The notes under the pieces were generated by a model. The model saw only the letters and a list, made by a program, of their open reading frames with translations, did not search any database and was not told the DNA's origin. From Bacteroidales bacterium (lineage in GTDB: Bacteria > Bacteroidota > Bacteroidia > Bacteroidales > PXBB01), in assembly GCA_028698995.1 (NCBI GenBank), contig JAQVVM010000005.1, positions 45,204 to 109,203 of the forward strand: a DNA stretch of 64,000 nucleotides. The letters are read 5' to 3'. Position numbers and translations under genes: made by a program. The number at the start of each line of letters is the position of its first letter. Position 1 is the stretch's first letter. Of the stretch, positions 47,362-55,375 are shown one piece after another.

Positions 47362-47422
47362 ATAATTAAACTAAAAAACTTGCATCTTTGCGTCTTTGCG
47401 AGAAACAAAAAAAACTGAACTT

Positions 47423-47953
47423 ATGAAAAACGAAAATACAGAAATAAAAACACCTAATAAAACCGATTATAGTGGCATTGGTTATAAAGACTTCACGTTA
47501 AAATCTATGATTGAATTTGTTTTTATGCTTCGTAATAGAACCACAAGCGAATTAGTTAAAGATTTTCCAAGAAATTTTCAAAAACCTAGTTGGGATGGAA
47601 ATCAATCGGAAGCAGTAAAAAAGATGTTAGCTATAGATGCTATACAATGGAAACTTACCGGGCAGTATGCAAAGTTTTTAATAAACAAATTAGATAAAAA
47701 ACAATTCGACCAAACTGATGAAGAAAACTGTTTATTTAAGGGCGATTGGAAGCACAAAATATGTAATATAACAGGTTTTGACATTGTTTATAATGAAGAA
47801 ATTCGTATAAACCTCCATACCCTTGATGGAGTACAATTTTCTGAAGGGGGTTGCTTAGAGTTTCAATTAATAGGAAACACTATTGGGCAAATGGCAGATG
47901 TTATTAAAGATATTAAATTAACGGACTTAGCCATTAAATGTATTTTTATATAA
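47423..47953 (+). CDS. hypothetical protein, 176 aa
   Basis: Start MKNENTEIKTPNKTDYSG, directly after the repeat. The earlier in-frame start (47396) lies within the repeat. Helical with RNRTTSELVKDFPRNFQKPSW and a C-terminal beta part. Family unknown. Confidence 0.55.
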   Translation: MKNENTEIKTPNKTDYSGIGYKDFTLKSMIEFVFMLRNRTTSELVKDFPRNFQKPSWDGNQSEAVKKMLAIDAIQWKLTGQYAKFLINKLDKKQFDQTDEENCLFKGDWKHKICNITGFDIVYNEEIRINLHTLDGVQFSEGGCLEFQLIGNTIGQMADVIKDIKLTDLAIKCIFI

Positions 47954-48017
47954 AAAAAAACAGCGTCTTTGCGTCTTTGCGAGATAATAAACTTTATAAA
48001 CTTTACCAACTATCCCC

Positions 48018-48347
48018 ATGACACCGGAAAACATAAAAATAAAATGCAGCAAAGATGAGTTTGTAGTTTTAGTGGGTATTATGCGTATAATAAACAACGA
48101 TTATGAAGATATTACAGGTAAAAAAACAATAGATTTATTATTGAGTGTTATGTTTGTAAAATTGCTATATAAATTCGAGAAAAAACTAATACCACTACAA
48201 CCAAAATATAACATAAAATTAGAAACAGAATATGCTATTTGTTTATACTTACACTTAAACTCCATTAATACTGATAATTTAGGAATATATGAGAGAACTA
48301 TCATAAGTACTAAAAAGAACCAGTTGCACCAAATGTTGTTGTCTTAG
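48018..48347 (+). CDS. hypothetical protein, 109 aa
   Basis: Helical protein (MTPENIKIKCSKDEFVVLVG ... GIYERTIISTKKNQLHQMLLS). Possible phage regulatory protein, no family recognised. A dispersed repeat carrying a CCCGATA palindrome lies at 48372-48411. Confidence 0.55.
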   Translation: MTPENIKIKCSKDEFVVLVGIMRIINNDYEDITGKKTIDLLLSVMFVKLLYKFEKKLIPLQPKYNIKLETEYAICLYLHLNSINTDNLGIYERTIISTKKNQLHQMLLS

Positions 48348-48432
48348 GAGTTGGAATACGGAAGTAAAAAATTGCGTCTTTGTGTCCCGATAGTTATCAG
48401 GATTGCGAGAGATTAAAAAAACTAAAAAAAAC

Positions 48433-48843
48433 ATGGCACTAAGTAAAAAGGAAAGAGAAGTTTTATATACCAAATACGATGGTAGGTGTGCTTATTGTGG
48501 AGGTTTACTAAAAAAAGGTTGGCATGCCGATCATATAGAAGCCATAGTAAGAGATTTTAAATATAATAAAGAAAAAAGTAGGTTTGAAACAACCAGTACA
48601 TGTCGGAAACCAGAAAACGAAAAGTTAGAAAATTATAACCCAGCTTGTGCTAGTTGTAATATACAAAAAAACTCATTTACTATTGAGGAATTTAGGTATA
48701 ATATTAAAAAGTTTGTAGCATCATTAAATAAAAATAGTACACAATATAAATTCGCAAAAAGATATGGGTTAATACAAGAAAATGATATTCCGGTAACTTT
48801 TTATTTTGAAAGAGTAGAAGCAAACCAAAATACTTACAACTAA
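48433..48843 (+). CDS. HNH endonuclease
   Basis: 136 aa, start MALSKKEREVLYTKYDGRC. Typical zinc-stabilised HNH: CAYCGG (~20-25), HADHIEAIVRD (His-Asp-His core ~33-43), NYNPACASCNIQKNS (Asn, second Cys pair, ~70-84). Likely cuts DNA. It could be a homing nuclease, a packaging-associated HNH protein or part of restriction. Confidence 0.87.
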   Translation: MALSKKEREVLYTKYDGRCAYCGGLLKKGWHADHIEAIVRDFKYNKEKSRFETTSTCRKPENEKLENYNPACASCNIQKNSFTIEEFRYNIKKFVASLNKNSTQYKFAKRYGLIQENDIPVTFYFERVEANQNTYN

Positions 48844-48884
48844 CTTTACAAATTTTATACTTTATAAACTTTTTAACTATCTTA

Positions 48885-49253
48885 ATGCCCGAAAAAGACT
48901 ACATAAACAGAACCATTATAAAACTCCGCAGAAAGTACGGCAAAGATGAACTAGTAGCAGCTTTAAACACACAATTATCCGAAAAAGATGTGGAGATAGG
49001 TAAATTAAGCTCAGAGATAGCTTTTTTAGAAGATAAAGCAGATAAACTAACCAAAGAGGTTTTAAGTTTAAGTGGTAAGCTAAAATTCCACGAAAACAAA
49101 TGGGAATCTGCTAAAATAGAATGCAGAAAAGAAGAACTGTATCAGCACCAACTAAAAGATAACAGCAGATTAAGAAAAGAGCTAAAAGAATTAAGGCTAA
49201 AATACAATGATGTATTCGCTAAATTAATATATTTGAAGAATAAAAATGAATAA
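48885..49253 (+). CDS. coiled-coil protein, 122 aa
   Basis: Continuous heptads from ~25 to 115 (LSEKDVEIGKLSSEIAFLED, KADKLTKEVLSLSGKLKF). Overlaps the next start by eight bases. Possible scaffold or structural role; family unknown. Confidence 0.6.
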   Translation: MPEKDYINRTIIKLRRKYGKDELVAALNTQLSEKDVEIGKLSSEIAFLEDKADKLTKEVLSLSGKLKFHENKWESAKIECRKEELYQHQLKDNSRLRKELKELRLKYNDVFAKLIYLKNKNE

Positions 49254-49458
49254 AATTAGAGTGTATAAAATACTAAAACCAAACACAATAGTTGGTTTAG
49301 ATAAAGAAATAAAAATAAGAGACGTACCATTCTCTGTAAACAAGAATGTAATTGAAATACTTGAATATGTTAGTAGTTGGGATTATATTAGAATTGTTTT
49401 TGAAAGCGAGCCTATAGAAAATATTGAAGTTAAATGTGTTTATAACGATAAAAACTAA
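49246..49458 (+). CDS. hypothetical protein, 70 aa
   Basis: MNKIRVYKILKPNTIVGLDK ... Beta-rich, basic start and acidic middle. Coupled to the coiled-coil gene by overlap. Family unknown. Confidence 0.5.
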   Translation: MNKIRVYKILKPNTIVGLDKEIKIRDVPFSVNKNVIEILEYVSSWDYIRIVFESEPIENIEVKCVYNDKN

Positions 49459-49464
49459 AAAAAT

Positions 49465-49755
49465 ATGTGTTGCAACTTACCACTTCCACAAGAATCTATA
49501 GGAGCCGAAACAAAAGTTCCACCCACTTTTCGTAAACATTATAACGAAAAAGAAGAGTTAATTGCTGTTATTGATGAAGAATTAATATCCAGCAGCTTTA
49601 AACATACTAATAAGAAAATACCCAAAGCAGAAAAACAACTTATTTTAAAAAATAATACTTATAAAAAATACTGTAAAGATTATTCTTTTGAGGATAAAAA
49701 AACAGAAGACGATACCATTTTTGGCTTCTTATTATGGTTGAGATTTAACTCTTGA
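49465..49755 (+). CDS. hypothetical protein, 96 aa
   Basis: MCCNLPLPQESIGAETKVPP ... KKTEDDTIFGFLLWLRFNS. Two N-terminal cysteines. Family unknown. Six bases from the previous gene. Confidence 0.5.
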   Translation: MCCNLPLPQESIGAETKVPPTFRKHYNEKEELIAVIDEELISSSFKHTNKKIPKAEKQLILKNNTYKKYCKDYSFEDKKTEDDTIFGFLLWLRFNS

Positions 49756-49802
49756 GCATATAATAAATTTATAAAAACACTAAAATAAAACTAAAAAAAA
49801 AC

Positions 49803-50105
49803 ATGCCTTTTTACACAGGAAAATCAGAAGACGGATCAGATATGGTAGAATTTGAAGGGGTTTATACAAACCCTGACAATAAAAACGAATGGAGTTCGAC
49901 ACCATACCCTAAGCAAAAGAAAATAATTAATAGGAAACAAGCCGTATTAGATTATATGAATGGAAAATATACATTAGATGATGTTTATGAGCAGATAAAA
50001 AATAAAACGTGCAAGCTTTCATTTCAATTAAGGCAATACGTATTATCTCATTATGATGAGAGTGGTAATTTTATAGAGAAGATTAATAAAGAAAATATAA
50101 GCTAA
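49803..50105 (+). CDS. hypothetical protein, 100 aa
   Basis: MPFYTGKSEDGSDMVEFEGV then NRKQAVLDYMNGKYTLDDVYEQI, which has a small helix-turn-helix look. Three bases before the methyltransferase start, so co-translated and perhaps functionally linked. Confidence 0.55.
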   Translation: MPFYTGKSEDGSDMVEFEGVYTNPDNKNEWSSTPYPKQKKIINRKQAVLDYMNGKYTLDDVYEQIKNKTCKLSFQLRQYVLSHYDESGNFIEKINKENIS

Positions 50106-50108
50106 CAA

Positions 50109-50915
50109 ATGAATCCTTTTGTTTCAGAAAACATAACCATTTACAACACCGACAACACTAAACTGTTCCCTTTATTGAAAACAAAACAGTTCGATTTGGG
50201 CATATTAGACCCTCCTTATGGAATTGGAGTGGGGAAAATGGCTTATTTAAAAGAAAAGAATACCGTTGTAGTTCAAAAAAATGGGAACAAACTAAATCCT
50301 AACAGAAATAAAAAAGGATATAAAAATAAAGATTGGGATAATGAGATACCTACTTACCATTACTGGAGAGAAAATTTTAGAATAAGTAAAAATTATATGG
50401 TGTTCGGAGCCAACTATTTTCCGGAATTGGTGGGCAAACCATTTTTGCCGCCAAAACGACATCAATTTAGCACTTTTTTATTAGAACATCCTACCGGTTG
50501 GATAATTTGGGATAAAATGAACGGAGGAAATGATTTTAATGATTGTGAACTAATAAAAACCTCTTTAAACTTTAAAAGCTACGTATTGCAATATATGTGG
50601 TGTGGAATGATGCAAGGAAGTAGATTAGATGGCACCAAGCAAGAAGGTAATAAAAAATTAAATGAAAAAAGAATACACCCTACCCAAAAACCAACCAGAC
50701 TCTATGAATTATTATTAGCCAAACACTTACAAAATGGAGGGGGTATTTTTGATGCAGGAATAGGCTCAGGAAGTTTAGCTGAAGCTGTGCAAAACTTGAA
50801 CAATTTATTTCATGCACAATACACATTAGTGGCGTGTGAAAAAGAAACCGACTACTTTAATTTGTTGGTTAAAAGATTACAAGGAAAACCTAAGCAATTA
50901 TCAATAAAAATATGA
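50109..50915 (+). CDS. N6-adenine / N4-cytosine DNA methyltransferase (DpnII-2/MboII class)
   Basis: 268 aa. FDLGILDPPYGIG (28-40, catalytic DPPY) precedes the SAM-binding part, RIHPTQKPTRLYELLLAKHL and FDAGIGSGSLAEAVQ (motif I, ~214-228). Order DPPY then FxGxG is that of the beta-class enzymes. Full-length for the family. Three bases downstream of the 49803 gene. Confidence 0.9.
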   Translation: MNPFVSENITIYNTDNTKLFPLLKTKQFDLGILDPPYGIGVGKMAYLKEKNTVVVQKNGNKLNPNRNKKGYKNKDWDNEIPTYHYWRENFRISKNYMVFGANYFPELVGKPFLPPKRHQFSTFLLEHPTGWIIWDKMNGGNDFNDCELIKTSLNFKSYVLQYMWCGMMQGSRLDGTKQEGNKKLNEKRIHPTQKPTRLYELLLAKHLQNGGGIFDAGIGSGSLAEAVQNLNNLFHAQYTLVACEKETDYFNLLVKRLQGKPKQLSIKI

Positions 50916-50921
50916 AAAAAA

Positions 50922-51089
50922 ATGGCAGGAGACAGACCAAAAAACATGCTAACAGCAACACCAAAAAATTACAATATTAAACAAGCTTTAGAAGAAGTAA
51001 AAAGACAACAGAAATTACCGCTTCATCAGCAAAGTGAGTGGTATGAAGTAAAATCTGGCAATAGAGTTTATTTTAGTAATGTAAAGTAA
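50922..51089 (+). CDS. small protein, 55 aa
   Basis: MAGDRPKNMLTATPKNYNIK followed by QALEEVKRQQKLPLHQQSEW and a beta end (YEVKSGNRVYFS). Six bases downstream of the methyltransferase. Family unknown. Confidence 0.5.
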   Translation: MAGDRPKNMLTATPKNYNIKQALEEVKRQQKLPLHQQSEWYEVKSGNRVYFSNVK

Positions 51090-51130
51090 TCAAAATAGCG
51101 TCTTAGCGTCTGCCGAAAAAAACTAAAAAA

Positions 51131-51370
51131 ATGGAATTAGAACCACAAGCAATCTTTTATCTAAAAAAATACGGAAAAAGAATAAGGAGAAAACGTAAGC
51201 TATGCCAACAAACAATTGTTAATATGGCAAAAATATTAGATACAGATCAATCTCGATTAAGCCGTATAGAAAACGGCAAAATTAATCTTACTATAAACGA
51301 AATTTATAGTATTGAAAATAAAATAAATGAATATTTGAAAAAAAAACATGAAAAAATAGTTGTATTCTAA
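51131..51370 (+). CDS. XRE-family helix-turn-helix regulator
   Basis: 79 aa. YGKRIRRKRKLCQQTIVNMA, then DQSRLSRIENGKINLTINEI, the canonical HTH_3 pattern (~12-65). Likely a repressor. The operators it binds cannot be told from the sequence. Confidence 0.85.
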   Translation: MELEPQAIFYLKKYGKRIRRKRKLCQQTIVNMAKILDTDQSRLSRIENGKINLTINEIYSIENKINEYLKKKHEKIVVF

Positions 51371-51379
51371 AAATTAAAT

Positions 51380-51477
51380 TACCTTTGTACTTTAAGGTAG
51401 CTTAAACGAAGCACCATCTTTTATCATCCACCCATCCAGAAAAAGCCCCCTAGAACCCCTTCTTTGGGGCTTTTTCG
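51380..51477 (+). ncRNA. candidate small RNA with promoter and terminator
   Basis: -7 box TACCTTTG (51380-51387) and the terminator AAAAAGCCCC/GGGGCTTTTT (51440-51475). The ~85 nt between have no ORF. The repressor gene ends 10 bp upstream. Confidence 0.5.
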
Positions 51478-51516
51478 ATTATACCCCTCTTTTAAGTAGT
51501 ATTTTTTTAAAATAAG

Positions 51517-51548
51517 TTTCGTTTTATGAAGAATATTTTGTATTTTTG
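51517..51548 (+). promoter_or_regulatory. promoter
   Basis: TTTC (51517-51520), 20 bp, TATTTTTG (51541-51548). It lies inside the longest ORF of the gene that follows, so the true start must be downstream (51577). Confidence 0.6.
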
Positions 51549-51576
51549 GATTTTATTACAAGAAAAAATAAAATTA

Positions 51577-52386
51577 ATGGAAAAAATTAATAAAATAAAA
51601 ATAGTTTCAGAGTCAGTTTTTTGTGGAGGACTACAAAGAGGTGTTTACAAACAAGAGATAATGTTGCACAAAGACTATAGTTATTTACTTCCTGAAATAG
51701 AAAGCTGCATTGAAAAAATTACATATAGTACTAACTATAAAAATTTACACAAAGAAATCCCTATGCTTGTTAATATAAGTTGTACAAATATGATTTTACA
51801 TCAAACTTCAATAGGAATAGTTGGACAAGAACTTATCGAGCCAATACTAATAGTTCCTCACCAACTACTTTCTACCGATGAAATAGAAATATTAGCCAAC
51901 CTACTTTCGGATAGAATAATAAGAAAATTACCGGTAAAAAAGTTGGCCCAAATAGAAAAACAAAAAAAAGTATATAGAGTAACCAAAAGTGAACCTTATT
52001 TAGGATTTACTGAATATACCGTTTATTTAGATGAATTACTGTCAAAAACTCAAGAAAATACAGAAAAAAAGATAGCTGGTAGCATTGCTATTTTTGGCTT
52101 AATAGGTTTCCTTACAAGTGGAATTGTAACAGCGAGCATAGTTTCCTATGTTATGGCTGCAATATTCGCATTAATTCTTATCGTTATGCTAATGTTAAAT
52201 GGAGTACTAATAGACGATACTAACCATCCTAGATACACCGAAATATACAGTATAAAAACTTCTTCAGAACAAGAAGCAACAACGGAAATAAATTGTTTCA
52301 TAAAAACCGATAAGGATAAACATACCTTAAAATTAATTTTAGAAGAGCTTAAAAACACAAAAAACGTAAGTTCTTGGGAAATGTAA
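51577..52386 (+). CDS. membrane protein, 269 aa
   Basis: Start MEKINKIKIVSESVF chosen because the promoter at 51517-51548 overlaps the longer frame from 51526. Two adjacent membrane spans (166-184, 186-208) separate a larger N-terminal from a smaller C-terminal soluble part. No family recognised. Confidence 0.6.
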   Translation: MEKINKIKIVSESVFCGGLQRGVYKQEIMLHKDYSYLLPEIESCIEKITYSTNYKNLHKEIPMLVNISCTNMILHQTSIGIVGQELIEPILIVPHQLLSTDEIEILANLLSDRIIRKLPVKKLAQIEKQKKVYRVTKSEPYLGFTEYTVYLDELLSKTQENTEKKIAGSIAIFGLIGFLTSGIVTASIVSYVMAAIFALILIVMLMLNGVLIDDTNHPRYTEIYSIKTSSEQEATTEINCFIKTDKDKHTLKLILEELKNTKNVSSWEM

Positions 52387-52451
52387 CAAAAAAAATATAG
52401 GAGTCGGAAGATTGTGAACCGTCAACTGAAAAACTGTGAACTAAAAATAAA

Positions 52452-52844
52452 ATGAAAATAACCAATCATATACCAGACGAAAACTATGTTAGCAAACCAT
52501 CCATGGAAATGGTAGAGCAGCAAAAGCAAGAATACAAACTAATAGAACAATATATTAGAACCAAAGGATTGTGTTTATATGCTTATGATTACATGAAGGA
52601 TGAGATAACAGAAGTAAAACCCCAAGTAAAAACCGATATAGCAATTGGATTTAACGAAAGAGGAGAGTTAGCTAAAAAAGAGCAATCAAAGGAGGAAGTA
52701 ATGGTAGATGCCAGAAACACTTTTTTTGAATCTTTAAATATGGATAATGCCATAAAAAGAGTGAATAAATATAAAGCAGGGAAAATAAAAAATCTCTGCA
52801 ACCTCAGAAAAAAATCGGACATAAAACCAATATTACCTTGGTAG
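52452..52844 (+). CDS. hypothetical protein, 130 aa
   Basis: MKITNHIPDENYVSKPSMEM, helical, charged. A basic C-terminal tail (RVNKYKAGKIKNLCNLRKKSD). Family unknown. Confidence 0.5.
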   Translation: MKITNHIPDENYVSKPSMEMVEQQKQEYKLIEQYIRTKGLCLYAYDYMKDEITEVKPQVKTDIAIGFNERGELAKKEQSKEEVMVDARNTFFESLNMDNAIKRVNKYKAGKIKNLCNLRKKSDIKPILPW

Positions 52845-52861
52845 GTAAAAAAATAAAAATA

Positions 52862-53145
52862 ATGAAAAATTTACAAAAAAGAAAAGGATTTAAAAACAGA
52901 CATATTGATGGATTACCAACTACAAAGGCAATTATTAAAGTAGTTACATACGATGTTGATGGAGAAACTATTTTTATATGTCAATGGCAACCTTTTGATA
53001 AAACCAATATTCAGATGATGAAATTATGCCTCACGAAGGATATTTAGGAACGGCAAAAGTAATTGAAGAAAAATGTAATGGAATTGGATTTCATGCTTGG
53101 CAGCAAAATAATAGTGAGTTTGTTTATTACAGTATTATAAATTAA
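52862..53145 (+). pseudogene. frameshifted small gene
   Basis: Frame 1 (MKNLQKRKGFKNRHIDGLPT ... QWQPFDKTNIQ) stops at 53047. A second frame carries on from ~53005 with protein-like sequence (DDEIMPHEGYLGTAKVIEEK ... VYYSIIN) to 53145. The length 284 is not a multiple of three. A single-base change near 53003-53018 explains both. No slippery run is seen there, so I regard it as a mutated gene. Confidence 0.45.
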
Positions 53146-53184
53146 AAACGATTTTGCGTGCCAAAGGCAATTTTGCCTGAACGG
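53145..53184 (+). repeat. array boundary repeat, copy 2
   Basis: Identical over ~40 bp to 22698-22737, beginning AAAACGATTTTGCGTGCC. The sequences on either side differ. Confidence 0.8.
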
Positions 53185-53309
53185 AATACGGCTATGAAGC
53201 GTTGCCGATTAAAATGCTATAACTTTAAAATTAGAAATAATGATAGAAGATTACAGAAACCTTGAACCAATACCTGAAAACGGCAATGATTTTATAGCCG
53301 ATGTTAGCA
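53179..53309 (+). repeat. attC-like site A, loop holds a start codon
   Basis: GAACGG, left arm 53188-53207 (ACGGCTATGAAGCGTTGCCG), right arm 53281-53300 (CGGCAATGATTTTATAGCCG), TGTTAGC. The right arm is coding sequence of 53240-53461. Confidence 0.75.
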
Positions 53310-53461
53310 CCCGTTTTTGGTCGGTTGTTGAAAAACGTGGTCAAGTTTATCACGAGGTAAAAAGCTATAAAAGAAAACAAGATGCTGTTAATTTATTGAT
53401 TAAGCTAAAGTCTGAATCATTAACAGACTATCAATTGGTATCTATTTCAAATGGGTGCTAA
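53240..53461 (+). CDS. cassette protein, 73 aa, starts in attC loop
   Basis: MIEDYRNLEPIPENG..., with residues ~14-20 encoded by the right arm of site A. RFWSVVEKRGQVYHEVKSYK and AVNLLIKLKSESLTDYQL look like a small alpha/beta fold. Family unknown. Confidence 0.55.
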   Translation: MIEDYRNLEPIPENGNDFIADVSTRFWSVVEKRGQVYHEVKSYKRKQDAVNLLIKLKSESLTDYQLVSISNGC

Positions 53462-53751
53462 CGAATGGGTATATGATTAGTGGCGGTTGTTAAAATTAAA
53501 TATTATTATGAAAAACAAAATTAAATTTCTTGGCAACGGAGACGAAATGTTTAAAGGAGAGATACATTTTTCTGCTCCAAGCGGTAATGATTATACATTA
53601 TGTGGATTGACTTTAGATATGGACACAAAAACCTGCGGAGATTTTGAAAATACAAGCGAAAAGGTAAACTGTACTAAATGCCAAGAAATTGTTGATTACT
53701 GTAAGTCTATTAGAAAGACTTGGTAGCCATTAATTATATACCGTGTTAGGT
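53458..53751 (+). repeat. attC-like site B, giant loop containing a whole ORF
   Basis: CTAACG, left arm 53467-53483 (GGGTATATGATTAGTGG), right arm 53727-53742 (CCATTAATTATATACC), GTGTTAGG. 243-nt loop with ORF 53508-53726, whose stop codon adjoins the right arm, exactly as at site 10 of array 1. Confidence 0.65.
53508..53726 (+). CDS. cassette protein nested in attC loop, 72 aa
   Basis: MKNKIKFLGNGDEMFKGEIH, then SAPSGNDYTLCGLTLDMDT, two Cys (KTCGD, CTKCQE) and a C-terminal helix. Possible small zinc-binding protein. An upstream Met (53487) would add seven residues. Confidence 0.55.
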   Translation: MKNKIKFLGNGDEMFKGEIHFSAPSGNDYTLCGLTLDMDTKTCGDFENTSEKVNCTKCQEIVDYCKSIRKTW

Positions 53752-53769
53752 ATCTTTAAAAAGCGGTTT

Positions 53770-53904
53770 ATGAGCAAAAAAATAACTGAATACGACAGAA
53801 AGAGATTGAGAAGCTTATACGCTTACTTAGAGAAGTACGATAACGAAATGCTGCGAAAAAATATCCAAAGGCAAATAGATGAGATTAAAGCTAAATACAA
53901 GTAG
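53770..53904 (+). CDS. cassette protein, 44 aa
   Basis: MSKKITEYDRKRLRSLYAYL, then a charged helical tail (RQIDEIKAKYK). Short helical protein lying between sites B and C. Confidence 0.5.
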   Translation: MSKKITEYDRKRLRSLYAYLEKYDNEMLRKNIQRQIDEIKAKYK

Positions 53905-53917
53905 CTTTTTATTGTGC

Positions 53918-54106
53918 CTAACGGCACTCGGATAAGCGAAGTTTATTAACAATTAAATACGAATATTATGACAAGAGAAGAATTAGAAGAACAATTTGCA
54001 ATAGAATGCACCACACTTGATGAAGAAGGATACACGGTTGTGAAAGGCACACCGATGGACATAATTAACTGGATAGCGGATAAATTTCGCTTATCCGATG
54101 TTATAA
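53918..54106 (+). repeat. attC-like site C, loop holds a start codon
   Basis: CTAACG, left arm about 53929-53946 (CGGATAAGCGAAGTTTAT), right arm 54080-54097 (ATAAATTTCGCTTATCCG), GTTATA. ATG 53968 is in the loop, and the right arm is coding. Confidence 0.75.
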
Positions 54107-54210
54107 AATCGGTTTGCTGTTGTATTAACTGGCATCCCGATAAAGAACCGAACAAAGGTAAAAAAGCAGTCTGCTCTTATTGTAACCGACCAAGGCAAAC
54201 TGTTTTATAA
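53968..54210 (+). CDS. cassette protein, 80 aa, starts in attC loop
   Basis: MTREELEEQFAIECTTLDEE ... residues ~38-43 (DKFRLS) from the right arm of site C, then VCCCINWHPDKEPNKG and CSYCNRPRQ. Cys-rich C-terminus could bind zinc. The stop codon lies in the next left box (TATAACG). Confidence 0.55.
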   Translation: MTREELEEQFAIECTTLDEEGYTVVKGTPMDIINWIADKFRLSDVIKSVCCCINWHPDKEPNKGKKAVCSYCNRPRQTVL

Positions 54211-54350
54211 CGAGTAGATATGTGTATGTTCGTGTCAATCCCTTATAAACACTACAAATAAACATGTAAATTCTTAAAGGTTTTATAAAAATTTAAAGAA
54301 GTAAAAAAAAGAATAAATAAAATATAAAATAACAATAAAAACTAAAAAAA

Positions 54351-54662
54351 ATGCTTTCAGAAATACTAACTACAGAACCACTACTATCAGAAATGATGGA
54401 TGAGATAAACAAACACGGAATAGATAAACTAGAAATAATGATAAGGTTTATTTCTGTGCTTGAATGTGAAGAAGGAAAAGAAGATTTAGAATTTTATATG
54501 CTAACCTCCTTTTTAGAAAAACAATTAAAACGAAAACTAACTCCAGAAGAAGAGATAAATCTTACCAAGGGAATATTAAACTATTTGCAATCCGAACCAG
54601 CAACAAACGAAAGAATACAAGCGATGAAATATTTGTTTAACACCAATTTTGTAAGTGATTAA
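54351..54662 (+). CDS. hypothetical protein, 103 aa
   Basis: Fully helical (MLSEILTTEPLLSEMMDEIN ... YLFNTNFVSD). The pattern KLTPEEEINLTKGILNYL suggests a helical adaptor. Family unknown. Confidence 0.55.
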   Translation: MLSEILTTEPLLSEMMDEINKHGIDKLEIMIRFISVLECEEGKEDLEFYMLTSFLEKQLKRKLTPEEEINLTKGILNYLQSEPATNERIQAMKYLFNTNFVSD

Positions 54663-54715
54663 TAAAAATGCTTTACGTCTTAGCGTCTTTGCGAGAGGCT
54701 TAAAAAACAATTAAT

Positions 54716-55084
54716 ATGCTACGTTTAACCATACCCAACTACAATAAAGAGAAAGGGTTTACATTTAATGTGAAAGACTATCTTAATAGCAATAAAAAAC
54801 CTGAATACACAGTAAATTTTGCAGGAAAGAATGAGTTTGAAATGAATTATGACGGAAATGATAGTAATGTTTCATTAATAAGGATGAGAAAGCTCCAAAA
54901 TTGGATGGATGGAAAGCCCCATTTGTTACACCCTGATATTAAAGACGGGAAAACACGTATTAGTTTAGGAGGTCTTTTAGATTTTGTTCCATACAATACA
55001 TTGCTAAAAGTAGAAGAATTATCATTCTACATTCCTTCTGGCGTATGGGCAGAAATTAATATTTATCAAGAAGAGAAAAACTAA
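54716..55084 (+). CDS. hypothetical protein, 122 aa
   Basis: Beta-rich (MLRLTIPNYNKEKGFTFNVK, TVNFAGKNEFEMNYDGND, LKVEELSFYIPSGVWAEIN). Could be structural. A dispersed repeat precedes and another follows it. Confidence 0.55.
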   Translation: MLRLTIPNYNKEKGFTFNVKDYLNSNKKPEYTVNFAGKNEFEMNYDGNDSNVSLIRMRKLQNWMDGKPHLLHPDIKDGKTRISLGGLLDFVPYNTLLKVEELSFYIPSGVWAEINIYQEEKN

Positions 55085-55132
55085 CTAAATAAAACCTTTA
55101 CGTCTTAGCGTCTTTGCGAGAAAATTATAACT

Positions 55133-55375
55133 ATGAATAAACAACAAATAATAGCCAATTGGAAAAAAGACATCTGTTTTTTAGAACTACTAAACGGTAG
55201 CAAAAAAACCATTTGCCATTTGGTAGAAGTAAAAGGCAAAAGAAAAATAAGAACCGAAATAGAAAACGAACATATTTTATTCGATTTAATTTTTCAATTA
55301 GGGTTAAAATTAAAGTTACCACCAAAAAAAGCAAAACTAAAAGGAAAAATCTATGTACAATATATTTATGAATAA
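55133..55375 (+). CDS. hypothetical protein, 80 aa
   Basis: Basic protein (MNKQQIIANWKKDICFLELL ... KLPPKKAKLKGKIYVQYIYE). Its last codons overlap the start of the following signal-peptide gene. Family unknown. Confidence 0.5.
   Translation: MNKQQIIANWKKDICFLELLNGSKKTICHLVEVKGKRKIRTEIENEHILFDLIFQLGLKLKLPPKKAKLKGKIYVQYIYE

Larger units (their letters stand above)
53145..54212 (+). mobile_element. integron-like cassette array 2
   Basis: Begins with the same ~40-bp boundary repeat as array 1 and contains three attC-type inverted repeats (A-C below) plus an unpaired left box ATAACG at 54207-54212. Carries four small ORFs. No recombinase is adjacent. It would depend on the recombinase at 30265 or on a host enzyme. 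Confidence 0.7.
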
